A stretch of DNA of 64,000 nucleotides from Bacteroidales bacterium (GTDB taxonomy: Bacteria; Bacteroidota; Bacteroidia; Bacteroidales; P3): positions 183,751-247,750 of the forward strand of contig JAFYSZ010000003.1 of the NCBI GenBank assembly GCA_017559135.1. The letters are read 5' to 3'. The notes beneath the pieces are model-generated. The model made no database searches, was not told the DNA's origin, and saw only the letters and a program-made list of their open reading frames with translations. Made by a program: the position numbers and the translations under genes. How positions within the stretch are numbered: position 1 is the first letter of the stretch; each line of letters begins with the position of its first letter. Of the stretch, positions 26,790 to 35,748 are shown one piece after another.

Positions 26790-28370
26790 ATGGCAGAAAT
26801 TAAACCATCGGAAATTACAGCGATATTACGTCAACAACTTTCTAATTCTAATTTAGATGCTACATTAGAAGAAGTTGGTACTGTTTTAACAGTGGGAGAT
26901 GGAATTGCAAGAGTTTATGGATTGATGAACGTTCAAGCAGGAGAATTGGTAGAGTTTGATAATGGAGTTCAAGCGATAGTTCAAAATCTTGAAGAAGATA
27001 ATGTGGGAGTAGTTATTTTGGGAGAATCAGAATCTATAAATGAAGGAGATACTGTTAAAAGAACAAAGAGAATTGCTTCTATAAAAGTAGGGGAAGGTTT
27101 ATTAGGTAGAGTTATAAATACTATTGGAGAACCAATAGATGGAAAAGGTGCAATTAACGGAGAGTTATTTGAAATGCCTCTTGAAAGAAAAGCACCAGGT
27201 GTTATTTTTAGACAACCCGTTGAAGAACCTTTGCAAACAGGTCTAAAAGCTGTAGACTCAATGATTCCTATCGGAAGAGGACAAAGAGAGTTGATAATTG
27301 GAGATAGACAAACAGGTAAAACTGCTATTGCAATTGATACTATTTTGAATCAAAAAGAATTTTACGACAAAGGTGAACCTGTATATTGTATTTATGTTGC
27401 TTGTGGACAAAAGGGATCTACTGTTGCAAATATTGTTAGAACTTTAACAGAAAAAGGAGCAATGGCTTATACCATAGTTTTGGCAGCAACAGCTTCTGAT
27501 TCTGCTGCAATGCAGTTCTACGCTCCGTTTGCAGGTGCTGCAATAGGAGAATATTTTAGAGATACAGGACGTGCTGCATTAGTTGTATATGATGATTTGA
27601 GTAAACAAGCTGTTGCTTATCGTGAAGTTTCGCTTCTTTTGAGACGTCCACCAGGACGTGAAGCATATCCAGGAGACGTGTTCTATTTACATTCAAGATT
27701 ATTAGAAAGAGCGGGGAAAATAATCAAAGAGGACAATGTTGCAAAGAATATGAACGACTTACCAGAAAGTATAAAACATCTTGTTAAAGGTGGAGGTTCT
27801 TTGACAGCTCTTCCTATAATTGAAACACAAGCAGGAGACGTTTCGGCATATATTCCAACAAACGTAATTTCTATTACAGACGGACAAATTTTCCTTGAAA
27901 CAAACTTGTTTAATGCAGGTATAAGACCTGCTATTAATGTTGGTATTTCAGTTTCTCGTGTTGGAGGTAAGGCTCAAATTAAATCAATGAAGAAAGTTTC
28001 TGGAACATTGAAATTAGACCAAGCTCAATATAGAGAATTGGAAGCCTTTTCTAAATTTGGTTCTGATCTTGATGCAGCGACAAAATTCGTTTTGGAAAAA
28101 GGTAAGCGTAATGTTGAGATATTAAAACAATCACAATACTCTCCAATGAAAGTGGAACATCAAGTAGCGATTATTGCTTGTGGAACGAATGGTTGGTTGA
28201 GAGATGTGCCTGTAAATAAAGTTAAAAACTTTGAAGAAGAATTTATTTTCCATCTTGAAAATAATGAAAAAGAATTGTTGAATTCTTTGGGAAAAGGAAA
28301 ACTTGACGATCAAATTATGAACAAGTTGGAAAATGTAGCAAAAGAAATAAGTAGAAAATATAAAGCATAG
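26790..28370 (+). CDS. atpA: F1Fo ATP synthase subunit alpha
   Basis: A 526-residue non-catalytic nucleotide-binding subunit of F1. The Walker A motif GDRQTGKTA is at residues 171-179, with [10 protein letters not shown] as the Walker B region and the alpha signature [14 protein letters not shown]. Length is normal. The beta subunit, its catalytic partner, is not encoded in this window. Confidence 0.98.
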   Translation: MAEIKPSEITAILRQQLSNSNLDATLEEVGTVLTVGDGIARVYGLMNVQAGELVEFDNGVQAIVQNLEEDNVGVVILGESESINEGDTVKRTKRIASIKVGEGLLGRVINTIGEPIDGKGAINGELFEMPLERKAPGVIFRQPVEEPLQTGLKAVDSMIPIGRGQRELIIGDRQTGKTAIAIDTILNQKEFYDKGEPVYCIYVACGQKGSTVANIVRTLTEKGAMAYTIVLAATASDSAAMQFYAPFAGAAIGEYFRDTGRAALVVYDDLSKQAVAYREVSLLLRRPPGREAYPGDVFYLHSRLLERAGKIIKEDNVAKNMNDLPESIKHLVKGGGSLTALPIIETQAGDVSAYIPTNVISITDGQIFLETNLFNAGIRPAINVGISVSRVGGKAQIKSMKKVSGTLKLDQAQYRELEAFSKFGSDLDAATKFVLEKGKRNVEILKQSQYSPMKVEHQVAIIACGTNGWLRDVPVNKVKNFEEEFIFHLENNEKELLNSLGKGKLDDQIMNKLENVAKEISRKYKA

Positions 28371-28372
28371 TT

Positions 28373-29245
28373 ATGGCTAATCTTAAAGAAATTAGAACAA
28401 GAATAGCTTCTGTTAGTTCAACACAACAGATAACGAGTGCTATGAAGATGGTTTCGGCTTCAAAATTGCGTAAATCGCAAAACGCAATTTTGAAGTTAAG
28501 ACCATACTCCGCAAAGATGACAGAAATAATTCAAAATCTTTGTGGTAGTGAAAAAGATGAGTTGCCTCTTGCAAGACAATCAAAAGTTGTGAATAATATT
28601 TTAATTTTGGTATTGACAAGTAATAAAGGTTTGTGTTCTACATTTAACTCAAATGTAATAAAGGCAACAAATCAAAGAATAGATTATTACAGAAAGAATA
28701 ATACCAATATTAAGATAGATATCAAAACCTTTGGTAAAAAAGGAACAGATTTTTTCAAAAAACAAAATAATTTAATCAATTTTATAGGAAACAACGATGA
28801 TATTTGGGATAATTTATCGTTTGAAAATGTAGCAAAAGAAGGTGAAGAATTGATAAAAGATTTCATAAATAAGAAATATGATAAGATTGAAATAATCTAT
28901 AATCAATTCAAAAATGCCTCTACGCAAATTTTAACATACGAAACATTTCTTCCTATTGTTTTTGAACAAGAATCATCAAACATAAATAATGATTATATCT
29001 TTGAACCTTCTAAGGTTGAAATAATAAATTCAATAATTCCTCAATCGTTAAAAACTCAATTATTTAAATGCTTTTTAGATTCTTCTGCTTCTGAACATGG
29101 AGCACGAATGACTTCTATGCATAAAGCGACAGATAATGCAACAAATTTATTGAAAGATCTTAAACTTACATACAATAAAGCACGACAAACTTCTATTACA
29201 AATGAAATAATAGAAATATGTAGTGGTGCCGAGGCATTAAAATAG
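28373..29245 (+). CDS. atpG: F1Fo ATP synthase subunit gamma
   Basis: A 290-residue rotor shaft of F1. The conserved N-terminus (EIRTRIASVSSTQQITSAM) and C-terminus (SEHGARMTSMHKATDNA) form the coiled coil inside the alpha/beta ring. It starts 2 bases after atpA and ends the ATP synthase run; atpC and atpD do not follow. Confidence 0.97.
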   Translation: MANLKEIRTRIASVSSTQQITSAMKMVSASKLRKSQNAILKLRPYSAKMTEIIQNLCGSEKDELPLARQSKVVNNILILVLTSNKGLCSTFNSNVIKATNQRIDYYRKNNTNIKIDIKTFGKKGTDFFKKQNNLINFIGNNDDIWDNLSFENVAKEGEELIKDFINKKYDKIEIIYNQFKNASTQILTYETFLPIVFEQESSNINNDYIFEPSKVEIINSIIPQSLKTQLFKCFLDSSASEHGARMTSMHKATDNATNLLKDLKLTYNKARQTSITNEIIEICSGAEALK

Positions 29246-29251
29246 TAATTT

Positions 29252-30817
29252 ATGAGATTCAAGGTAGATTTTTTAGTAATCGGATCAGGAATAGCGGGAT
29301 TGAGTTATGCCTTAAAAGTAGCAGATTACGGAAAAGTATGTGTATTAACAAAGTCAGATGCTTCTGAATGCTCAACTAAATATGCACAAGGGGGTATTGC
29401 TGCTGTTATGTATGACAATGATTCATACGAGAAACACATAAGTGATACGCTTATCGCAGGAGCAGGACTTTGCGATTTAGAAAGTGTAAAGATAACAATA
29501 ACAGAATCTACTGATAGAATAAAAGAACTTATAGAGTGGGGAACTAATTTTGATAAAAAACAAACCGGTGTTTATGATTTAGCAAAAGAAGGAGGACATT
29601 CTGAGTATAGAATCCTACATCATAGAGATAATACAGGTTTTGAAATAGAAAGAGCCTTATTAGAGAAAGTTCGCTCTCACCCAAATGTTACAATAAAAGA
29701 GAATCAATATACCATTGACATTATAACACAACATCATTTAGGTCAAGAAGTAAATAGAAGGCGAAATGATATAAAATGTTTTGGAGCTTATGTATTAGAC
29801 AAAAAAACAAATGCGATAGATACATATCTTTCAAAAGTTACAATGTTGTGTACAGGAGGGAATGGTAATGTCTATTCTACAACAACAAGCCCATTAATTG
29901 CGACTGGAGATGGGCAAGCGATGGTTCACAGAGCAAAAGGTAAACTCCGACACATGGAGTTTATTCAATTTCATCCAACATCTTTATTTAATCCAAGAGA
30001 AAAACCTTCATTTCTTATCACAGAAGCAATGAGGGGAGCAGGAGGAATATTAAAGAATATGGCAGGTGAATCTTTTATGGATAAATATGACAAAAGAGGT
30101 TCATTAGCTCCGCGAGATATTGTTGCTCGTGCAGTGAATGCAGAAATGACTAGACGTGGAGATGAACACGAGTATTTGGATTGTAGGGGAATTAGCAAAG
30201 AAGAAATAATGAGGCATTTTCCTAATATCTATGCGAAGTGTTTAGAAATAGGTATAAATATTACACAAGAAATGATTCCAATAATTCCAGCCGCACATTA
30301 TTGTTGTGGAGGAATAGAAGTAGATCAATATTCTCGAACAAGCATTAAAAATCTCTATGCTTCTGGTGAATGTTCTTGCACAGGACTTCACGGAGCAAAT
30401 CGTTTAGCATCGAACTCTCTATTAGAATCATTGGTATATTCTCATAGAGCATATTTAGATTCTATAAAGAAAATATCAGAAACAGAATATTGTGATCAAG
30501 TTCCAGATTGGAATGCAGAAGGCATGGTGTTAAATGAAGAATTAAGTCTTATAACACAGTCAGTTAAAGAAGTTCAACAAATAATGACTAACTATGTAGG
30601 AATAGTTAGAAGTGATTTAAGATTGAAGAAAGCCTTCAAGAGAATGAAACTGATTTACGAAGAAACAGAAGAGTTATATAATAAATCAGTCCTAACACCG
30701 CAGTTGTGCGAATTAAGGAATTTAATAGCAAACAGTTACCTGATAATAAAAATGGCAGAACAGAGAAAAGAAAGTGTCGGTTTGCATTATTCAATTGATT
30801 ATCCTCCTCAAATCTAA
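29252..30817 (+). CDS. nadB: L-aspartate oxidase
   Basis: A 521-residue flavoprotein that oxidises aspartate to iminoaspartate, the first step of de novo NAD synthesis. The FAD motif is GSGIAGLSYA (11-20); other signatures are KYAQGGIAAVM, HRDNTGFEIERALL and GLHGANRLASNSLLE. It lacks the succinate dehydrogenase-specific covalent-flavin context. It starts 6 bases after atpG, so it may be read on the ATP synthase transcript; nadA and nadC are not adjacent. Confidence 0.94.
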   Translation: MRFKVDFLVIGSGIAGLSYALKVADYGKVCVLTKSDASECSTKYAQGGIAAVMYDNDSYEKHISDTLIAGAGLCDLESVKITITESTDRIKELIEWGTNFDKKQTGVYDLAKEGGHSEYRILHHRDNTGFEIERALLEKVRSHPNVTIKENQYTIDIITQHHLGQEVNRRRNDIKCFGAYVLDKKTNAIDTYLSKVTMLCTGGNGNVYSTTTSPLIATGDGQAMVHRAKGKLRHMEFIQFHPTSLFNPREKPSFLITEAMRGAGGILKNMAGESFMDKYDKRGSLAPRDIVARAVNAEMTRRGDEHEYLDCRGISKEEIMRHFPNIYAKCLEIGINITQEMIPIIPAAHYCCGGIEVDQYSRTSIKNLYASGECSCTGLHGANRLASNSLLESLVYSHRAYLDSIKKISETEYCDQVPDWNAEGMVLNEELSLITQSVKEVQQIMTNYVGIVRSDLRLKKAFKRMKLIYEETEELYNKSVLTPQLCELRNLIANSYLIIKMAEQRKESVGLHYSIDYPPQI

Positions 30818-30823
30818 TAAATT

Positions 30824-33295
30824 GTGAAGAGAATATTTATATTAATCCTTTCATTATTTATTTATTTTGACTTAATAGCATTTGATTTTAGTCAAGTTTC
30901 TCCGACAGGTCAAGTGTTATATTACAATATTAATGACAACAAATTCACAGTTTCAGTAACAGCTCCCACAAACAATACAATTGGAATATCATATATAGGA
31001 TATGAAAAACCATCTGGAGAGTTGATTATACCTGATGTAGTAACGCATAATGGAATAAACTACACAGTAACCGCAGTAGATAAGAATGCTTTTAGTAATT
31101 GTATAGATTTAAAATCAGTAATAATATCTGAATCCATAATAGATATAGGAGACGAATCTTTCAAAGGTTGTTCTAATCTAAGAACGGTAAAAATTAATTC
31201 CAACTTAAAAAGAATAGGAGGTTCAGCTTTTTTGTCTTGCAGAAAGCTTCAAAACATTAATCTGCCTAATTCCATAGAGGCAATATCAAAACACGCTTTT
31301 TCTAATTGCGTTTCGTTAGAGCAAATATTACTTCCTGAAAATATATCAATAATTGAACCTTACACATTCTATTCTTGTGAAAAACTTAGAGAAATAAAAA
31401 TACCAAATAAGGTAAAATACATAGGAGAATCTGCATTTGCATTTTGCCGCAATTTAGAAAAAATAATTATGCCAACCGATCTAAAAGTCATAGATGTAAA
31501 AGCCTTTTTTTCTTGTGCAAAACTTGAAAAAATATCATTGCCAACATCACTTGAACTCTTAGAAACATTATCTTTTGCTTCTTGTATAGCATTAAAAACA
31601 ATAGAAATACCAAATTCAATAGAAGAAATAAAAAATTCTGTATTTAAATATTGTTATAATTTAGAAACAGTAATTCTACCAAACACCATAAAACTAATAG
31701 ATAACAACGCTTTTGAATACTGTAAAAAATTAAAAAATATTAATATACCAAATTCTGTTACGTCAATAGGTAATGCTTCATTCTCTAATTGCATAAGTTT
31801 GGAACATATTGATATTTCATCTTTTGTAAATGAGATAGGAAGTTATACATTCCAAAATTGCACAAATCTAAAATCCATTAACATACCTTCTGTAAAAAAA
31901 ATAGGAAAATATGCCTTTGAAAGATGCCGTAATTTAGAAGAAATCAATTTGTCAGAAGTTAAAGAAATAGGAGAATTTGCCTTTACAGAATGCTCAAATC
32001 TGAAAAAAGTGGAATTAACACAGTTAGATACAATAAGAAATTATGTATTTTATACCTGTCCTAAATTAGAAAAAGTTATTTTTGGCGATAATATAAAGAC
32101 GATTGGCAATTACGCATTTTACAGATGCTATAATTTATCTTCAATTCAGCTACCTGAATTTTTATATACAATAGGTCTTGGAGCATTTGAGCAATGTTCA
32201 AATTTGAGGAGCGTATCCTTTAATAGAAACATAGAAATAATATATGACTATGCTTTCAATAATTGTAAAAAACTAAAAAACTTAACATTTAAAAGTGTAA
32301 AGCCATTAAAAATTTATGCAAATACTTGGAAAAATTTACCAAAAGATGTGAATATTACTATGCCTATTGTACAAGATAGTTTTTTGCTTGCTTTAAATTT
32401 AGAAAAAAAGATAGGAAAAGTAATAATTGATGCAGAGTTAGTCGACACAACAAAAATAAATCAGCCAACCCCAATTCCATTAATTGCTGAAAATATCCCA
32501 ATTCCCGAAGAAATAATAATTCCTGTTTATCAATTAGAAAAACCAAAGGAAATAGAAATACCTCAAAAAATTGATAATGATACATCGCAAAAAACTAATT
32601 ATCTTGCAAATAATGTAGAAAAAGAAGTGCCGATAACTGTTAAAAATATTTCATTAAAAGTTTTAGTGAAAAATAACAATATGGGTGTAGCCGAAGGCAC
32701 AGGAATATATAAAGAATCCTCAGATGTTAAAATTTTCGCCAAAGCAAACAAAGGATATAAGTTCGTTTCGTGGAGCGATGGCAAGAAAGAAAATCCAAGA
32801 TTTGTTAAAATAAAAGAAGATGCTGTTTATTACGCAATATTTGAAGCAGAAAAATATGATGTTGTAGTTGAAGCAGATGATAAAACTATGGGAAATACTT
32901 ATGGAAGCGGAAATTACGAATTAAATTCTGAGCAAACAATAACAGCAGAGCCTTTTAATGGTTATCAATTTGTTGAATGGAATGATGGGGAAAATGAAAA
33001 TCCTCGAAAAGTGGTCGTAACCGAAAAAGAACAAAAGTATGTTGCAAAATTTTCTCCAATAAAAAATACAGAAACAAAAGAAAAACTTTCTTGTTATCCT
33101 AACCCTACTCGTGGATTGGTTTACTTGAATAAAAAAGCAAAACAAGTAGATGTATTAAATACATCAGGACAGTTGATACTTTCGTTTAAAGATCAGTCAG
33201 TCATAGACATTTCCGATATTCCTTCGGGTACATACTCATTAAGAGTAACAATAAACGAAGAAGTTCAAACGTTGAAAGTCGTATTGAAGAAATAA
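30824..33295 (+). CDS. Secreted BspA-type LRR protein with InlB-like repeats and T9SS sorting domain
   Basis: An 823-residue protein with a GTG start 6 bases after nadB. A signal peptide covers about residues 1-20. About 17 to 18 BspA-type leucine-rich repeats (LRR_5, ~23 residues; e.g. IPNKVKYIGESAFAFC) run from about 70 to 500. After a Pro/Ile-rich linker come two divergent InlB B-type repeats at about 610-680 and 685-745 (GYKFVSWSDGKKENPR; GYQFVEWNDGENENPR). The last ~70 residues are a type A T9SS sorting domain (CYPNPTRGLVYL ... SGTYSLRV). Such proteins are surface-exposed, and BspA relatives bind host or matrix proteins; binding here is inference. Confidence 0.88.
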   Translation: MKRIFILILSLFIYFDLIAFDFSQVSPTGQVLYYNINDNKFTVSVTAPTNNTIGISYIGYEKPSGELIIPDVVTHNGINYTVTAVDKNAFSNCIDLKSVIISESIIDIGDESFKGCSNLRTVKINSNLKRIGGSAFLSCRKLQNINLPNSIEAISKHAFSNCVSLEQILLPENISIIEPYTFYSCEKLREIKIPNKVKYIGESAFAFCRNLEKIIMPTDLKVIDVKAFFSCAKLEKISLPTSLELLETLSFASCIALKTIEIPNSIEEIKNSVFKYCYNLETVILPNTIKLIDNNAFEYCKKLKNINIPNSVTSIGNASFSNCISLEHIDISSFVNEIGSYTFQNCTNLKSINIPSVKKIGKYAFERCRNLEEINLSEVKEIGEFAFTECSNLKKVELTQLDTIRNYVFYTCPKLEKVIFGDNIKTIGNYAFYRCYNLSSIQLPEFLYTIGLGAFEQCSNLRSVSFNRNIEIIYDYAFNNCKKLKNLTFKSVKPLKIYANTWKNLPKDVNITMPIVQDSFLLALNLEKKIGKVIIDAELVDTTKINQPTPIPLIAENIPIPEEIIIPVYQLEKPKEIEIPQKIDNDTSQKTNYLANNVEKEVPITVKNISLKVLVKNNNMGVAEGTGIYKESSDVKIFAKANKGYKFVSWSDGKKENPRFVKIKEDAVYYAIFEAEKYDVVVEADDKTMGNTYGSGNYELNSEQTITAEPFNGYQFVEWNDGENENPRKVVVTEKEQKYVAKFSPIKNTETKEKLSCYPNPTRGLVYLNKKAKQVDVLNTSGQLILSFKDQSVIDISDIPSGTYSLRVTINEEVQTLKVVLKK

Positions 33296-33298
33296 AAT

Positions 33299-33697
33299 AT
33301 GAAAAGGATAAGTTTATTTGCGTTGTTGTCGTTGATAATATTTTCAATAACTGCTTGCAGTGAAAAAAACACTCAATTATCAATTTTAATCAATGAAAAA
33401 TCAAATTGTTTGACTGATTTTTCGCAAAAAATCACAGAAAAAAATTCAGCATTCAGTTATCACGGAACAGAATCTGGATTAACAATAAATAAATACAATG
33501 AAATCTATCCTTGTGATAGTGAAATACAGATTTCAGCCGAAATAAAAGACAATGTAATTGTTATAACAGAAAAGGCAGATGCTCAAACAAATTGCACCTG
33601 CCCTAAAAACCTAACATATACCATAGAAAATATTCCATCAGGAAGTTATAAAATCTCTATAAACGGCAAAATAATTGGAAATATCTTAATTTACTAA
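33299..33697 (+). CDS. Small exported lipoprotein, unknown function
   Basis: A 132-residue protein with a lipoprotein signal peptide (SITACSEK, cysteine near residue 20). The mature part has five further cysteines, two of them in TNCTCP, and a beta-strand pattern near the end (IPSGSYKISINGK) recalling the last strands of immunoglobulin-like or sorting-type domains. It begins 3 bases after the LRR protein and overlaps the end of convergent dxs by 4 bases. I do not recognise the family. Confidence 0.65.
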   Translation: MKRISLFALLSLIIFSITACSEKNTQLSILINEKSNCLTDFSQKITEKNSAFSYHGTESGLTINKYNEIYPCDSEIQISAEIKDNVIVITEKADAQTNCTCPKNLTYTIENIPSGSYKISINGKIIGNILIY

Positions 33698-35592
33698 GCC
33701 TTTTTTAGTCTTAATATTCTTTCTTTTACGCTTTCGCAATCCATTTTGCAAACTTTTTGCAGTTCTTTTACGCTACCTTGCTCAATAAATTCATCGGGAA
33801 TACCAATTTTTTCAATCTTATTGTGATAGTTGTTGCTAACTGCAAATTCTATAATGCTACTTCCAAAGCCTCCGTTAATAGTTCCGTCTTCCATAGTAAA
33901 GATATAGTTGTATGAATCTAAGGCTTGTTTAGCCAACTCCCTATCAAGAGGTTTCAAGAACTTAAAATCAAACAAACCAATCTCTAATCCGTTGTTTTCA
34001 AGTTCTTTTGCGACTTGTTTTGCAATGTGAATAGTGTTGCCAATGCAAAGAATCGCAATATCTTTTCCTTCTTTTACCTTTTTGCCTTTGCCAATTTCTA
34101 TTTGTTTCATTTCATTTCTCCAATCTTTTAAATAACCTTTACCTCTTGGATAACGAATAACAAATGGAGATTTTTGATTTACAGCAGTAAACAACATATT
34201 TCTAAGATCGTATTCATTACTTGGAGCAGCAACTATTATATTTGGCACACAATTTAAGTAAGCCAAATCAAAAGCACCGTGATGAGTTGCCCCATCTTCA
34301 CCAACCAATCCTGCTCTATCAAGACATAAAATAACAGGTAAACCTTGCAAAGCAACATCATGAATAAATTGGTCGTAAGCTCTTTGCATAAAAGAAGAAT
34401 ATATGTTGCAAACAGGAATCATTCCTTGACAAGCAAAACCAGCACTAAGAGTTACTGCGTGTTCTTCTGCAATTCCCACATCAAAAGTTCGCTCTGGAAA
34501 TGCTTTTTGCAATTTGTTCATGGAGCAACCGCTAAGCATAGCAGGTGTAATGCCGACTATTTTTTCATTTTCTTTTGCAAGTTCTACCAAAGTCTCTCCA
34601 AAAACATCTTGAAATTTTAAAATTTCATCAGAAGTCTGCTTTTCAGGAATTTCTCCTGTTAAAGGATTAAACACACCCGGTGCATGATAAGTTGTAGGAT
34701 TGTTTTCCGCAATAGGAAGTCCCTTTCCTTTTTTTGTAATTATGTGTAATAATTTAGGGCCTTTTATATTTTTTAAATCCTCTAAGGTTTTAATCAAAGA
34801 AATCAAGTCATGCCCATCAACAGGTCCGAAATATCTAATATTTAAAGCCTCAAAGAAATTGCTTTTGCCTGAGAATAAAGATTTTAAAGAAAAAGATACC
34901 TTTTTGAAAAAACTTTTTGGTTTATTGTTAGAGGTATTTCCTCCCATAAGATTCCATATTCTGTTTTTTAATCGGTTATATGTAGCAGAAGATGTAATCA
35001 TTGTTAAATATTGACTCATAGCCCCAACACGTTTGTCAATAGAAATACCGTTATCATTAAGAATAACTAATAGATTTGCATCAGTTGTTCCAGCGTGATT
35101 AAGAGCTTCAAACGCCATTCCCCCTGTCATTGAACCATCTCCAATAACGGCTATGTGATGATTGTCCTTTTTTTGTAATTTGTCTGCAATAGCCATAGCC
35201 AAACTTGCAGAAATAGAAGTAGATGAGTGTCCTACTCCAAAAGAATCGTATTTGCTTTCACTCCTTTTAGGGAAACCGCTTAAACCTCCAAACTTTCTAA
35301 TATTAACAAACTCATTTCTTCTTCCCGTTAGCACTTTATGAACATAGGCTTGATGACCTACGTCCCAAACAATAGGATCTTCGGGAGTATTAAATACTTT
35401 ATGAAGAGCAATTGTTAGTTCTACCGCTCCGAGACTTGAAGCCAAGTGTCCAGGATTTTCACTTAAAACTTCCAAAATATATTCTCTTACCTCTTTTGAA
35501 AGAGACAAAAGTTCATCATTACTAAGTGATTTTAAATCATTTGGAGAATCAATTGTCTTTAAAACATCTCCTTGTTTATATGTAGAAATCAT
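33694..35592 (-). CDS. dxs: 1-deoxy-D-xylulose-5-phosphate synthase
   Basis: A 632-residue thiamine-diphosphate enzyme that condenses pyruvate and glyceraldehyde-3-phosphate, opening the MEP isoprenoid pathway. Visible signatures are DVGHQAYVHKVLTGR, GDGSMTGGMAFEALNHAG with NDN downstream (ThDP/metal site), GPVDGHD and EDGATHHGAFD. Open frame extends upstream to 35622, but those codons contain the TATCTTTG promoter box at 35612-35619, so the ATG at 35592 (MISTYKQGD) is chosen; 35604 is a possible leaderless alternative. It is monocistronic and convergent with the lipoprotein. Confidence 0.95.
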   Translation of the reverse strand: MISTYKQGDVLKTIDSPNDLKSLSNDELLSLSKEVREYILEVLSENPGHLASSLGAVELTIALHKVFNTPEDPIVWDVGHQAYVHKVLTGRRNEFVNIRKFGGLSGFPKRSESKYDSFGVGHSSTSISASLAMAIADKLQKKDNHHIAVIGDGSMTGGMAFEALNHAGTTDANLLVILNDNGISIDKRVGAMSQYLTMITSSATYNRLKNRIWNLMGGNTSNNKPKSFFKKVSFSLKSLFSGKSNFFEALNIRYFGPVDGHDLISLIKTLEDLKNIKGPKLLHIITKKGKGLPIAENNPTTYHAPGVFNPLTGEIPEKQTSDEILKFQDVFGETLVELAKENEKIVGITPAMLSGCSMNKLQKAFPERTFDVGIAEEHAVTLSAGFACQGMIPVCNIYSSFMQRAYDQFIHDVALQGLPVILCLDRAGLVGEDGATHHGAFDLAYLNCVPNIIVAAPSNEYDLRNMLFTAVNQKSPFVIRYPRGKGYLKDWRNEMKQIEIGKGKKVKEGKDIAILCIGNTIHIAKQVAKELENNGLEIGLFDFKFLKPLDRELAKQALDSYNYIFTMEDGTINGGFGSSIIEFAVSNNYHNKIEKIGIPDEFIEQGSVKELQKVCKMDCESVKERILRLKKA

Positions 35593-35611
35593 ATCTGCTA
35601 ACATTTGATTG

Positions 35612-35619
35612 CAAAGATA
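35612..35619 (-). promoter_or_regulatory. -7 box for dxs
   Basis: The minus strand reads TATCTTTG; a TTTG at 35642-35645 lies 22 bases upstream. The box lies inside the longest open frame of dxs and moves the real start downstream. Confidence 0.6.
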
Positions 35620-35688
35620 CATAAAAAAGCATTAAGACTCGCAAATAAAGAATGACTAATATTTTTCTTTACATTTTTTTGCTTAAAA

Positions 35689-35719
35689 TTTGTCAATTCA
35701 CTAAAAAAGCGTATTTTCG
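35689..35719 (+). promoter_or_regulatory. Promoter for the Omp28-type gene
   Basis: TTTG at 35689-35692, a 19-base spacer and TATTTTCG at 35712-35719 (one change from TAnnTTTG), 30 bases before the ATG. Confidence 0.6.
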
Positions 35720-35748
35720 CAACCTAAACCATTAAACAATTAAAGAAT

